Assembly (NCBI GenBank): GCA_946406275.1
Contig: CAMJJZ010000024.1
Coordinates: 1 to 14,404 of the forward strand
Length of the DNA: 14,404 nucleotides
Reading direction: 5' to 3'
Source of the DNA: an uncultured Bacteroidales bacterium
GTDB taxonomy: Bacteria > Bacteroidota > Bacteroidia > Bacteroidales > UBA932
Shown: positions 14,300 to 14,404 of the stretch, piece by piece
How the letters are laid out: each line of letters begins with the position of its first letter
Position numbering within the stretch: the stretch's first letter is position 1
Translations under genes and position numbers: made by a program
Notes under the pieces: generated by a model
Databases searched by the model: none
What the model was told of the DNA's origin: nothing
What the model saw: only the letters and a program-made list of their open reading frames with translations

Positions 14300-14404
14300 A
14301 ACTTGTCCACCAAAACACCCAGTTTCCGTGGACAAACCTGCCAAAACAACAACTTATCCACCAAAACACCCCATTTCCGTGGACAAACCGGCCAAAACGG
14401 CAAC
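14300..14404. repeat. Tandem 51-base repeat with internal inverted repeats (continues past window edge)
   Basis: Unit 1 (14300-14350) and unit 2 (14351-14401) agree at 45 of 51 positions by hand alignment, and the last bases AAC look like the start of a third. Each unit holds an inverted repeat: TTGTCCAC (14303-14310) with GTGGACAA (14328-14335), and TTATCCAC (14354-14361) with GTGGACAA (14379-14386), spaced by 17 bases. The conserved CCAAAAC segments are C- and A-rich. The array sits just upstream of the MerR-type gene and is non-coding. Confidence 0.85.

Noticed and set aside
14251..14403. N-terminal extension of the MerR-type protein to the window edge
   Set aside because: The 51 extra residues are translations of the tandem repeat (VCPRKWGVLVDKL-like units) and would cross the -7 box; the MerR domain begins normally at 14250.
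14300..14404. Replication origin from DnaA-box-like arms
   Set aside because: TTATCCAC and TTGTCCAC lack the full TTATNCACA box (the ninth base is C or G), lie in a regular 51-base repeat, and neither dnaA nor dnaN is near. The presence of dnaB nearby is not evidence for an origin.

Overview
The window looks like chromosomal DNA from an anaerobic member of the Bacteroidales, probably an uncultivated gut or rumen lineage. The reasons are: perfect TATCTTTG matches to the Bacteroidetes -7 promoter box (TAnnTTTG) upstream of several genes; gene starts without a Shine-Dalgarno sequence; a Bacteroidetes-type histone H1-like (Hc1) small protein; a DcuB-type C4-dicarboxylate transporter; and a six-subunit Rnf complex headed by rseC. 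The order-level placement is inference; no 16S rRNA or other marker is present.

Left part (1-4.5 kb). The C-terminal part of a Wzz/GumC-type polysaccharide chain-length protein enters from the left edge on the plus strand. It converges, with a 14-base overlap, on a minus-strand pair: a DcuB-type transporter and, overlapping its stop codon, a repeat-containing lipoprotein. Divergent from dcuB is a plus-strand secreted protein of unknown function; two TATCTTTG boxes lie back to back in the short gap between them. After it come two copies of a short palindromic dispersed repeat, a tRNA-Arg(UCU) with its own canonical promoter and hairpin terminator, and a 51-residue Hc1-like protein. The Hc1-like gene and the end of the Rnf operon share a perfect bidirectional terminator at 4515-4544.

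Right part (4.55-14.25 kb). Twelve minus-strand genes are packed with overlaps or gaps of at most 23 bases: a small MerR-type regulator, a Nif3-like metal protein, a coiled-coil/zinc-ribbon protein, the replicative helicase DnaB, a secreted DUF3108 protein, RseC, then rnfB-C-D-G-E-A. Rnf couples electron transfer between reduced ferredoxin and NAD+ to ion pumping across the inner membrane. With DcuB (fumarate/aspartate/succinate exchange) this fits a fermentative or fumarate-respiring anaerobe. No good promoter is visible inside the cluster, so transcription may run from the MerR end, although internal promoters cannot be excluded by reading.

The right edge (14300-14404) carries a tandem 51-base repeat; each unit holds an inverted repeat with arms TTGTCCAC/GTGGACAA.

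I do not see a defence system, mobile element or clearly new biochemical system. The most interesting signals are the palindromic repeat read in frame at the C-terminus of RnfG, the 51-base tandem repeat at the right edge, and internally repeated domains in two otherwise unrecognised envelope proteins.
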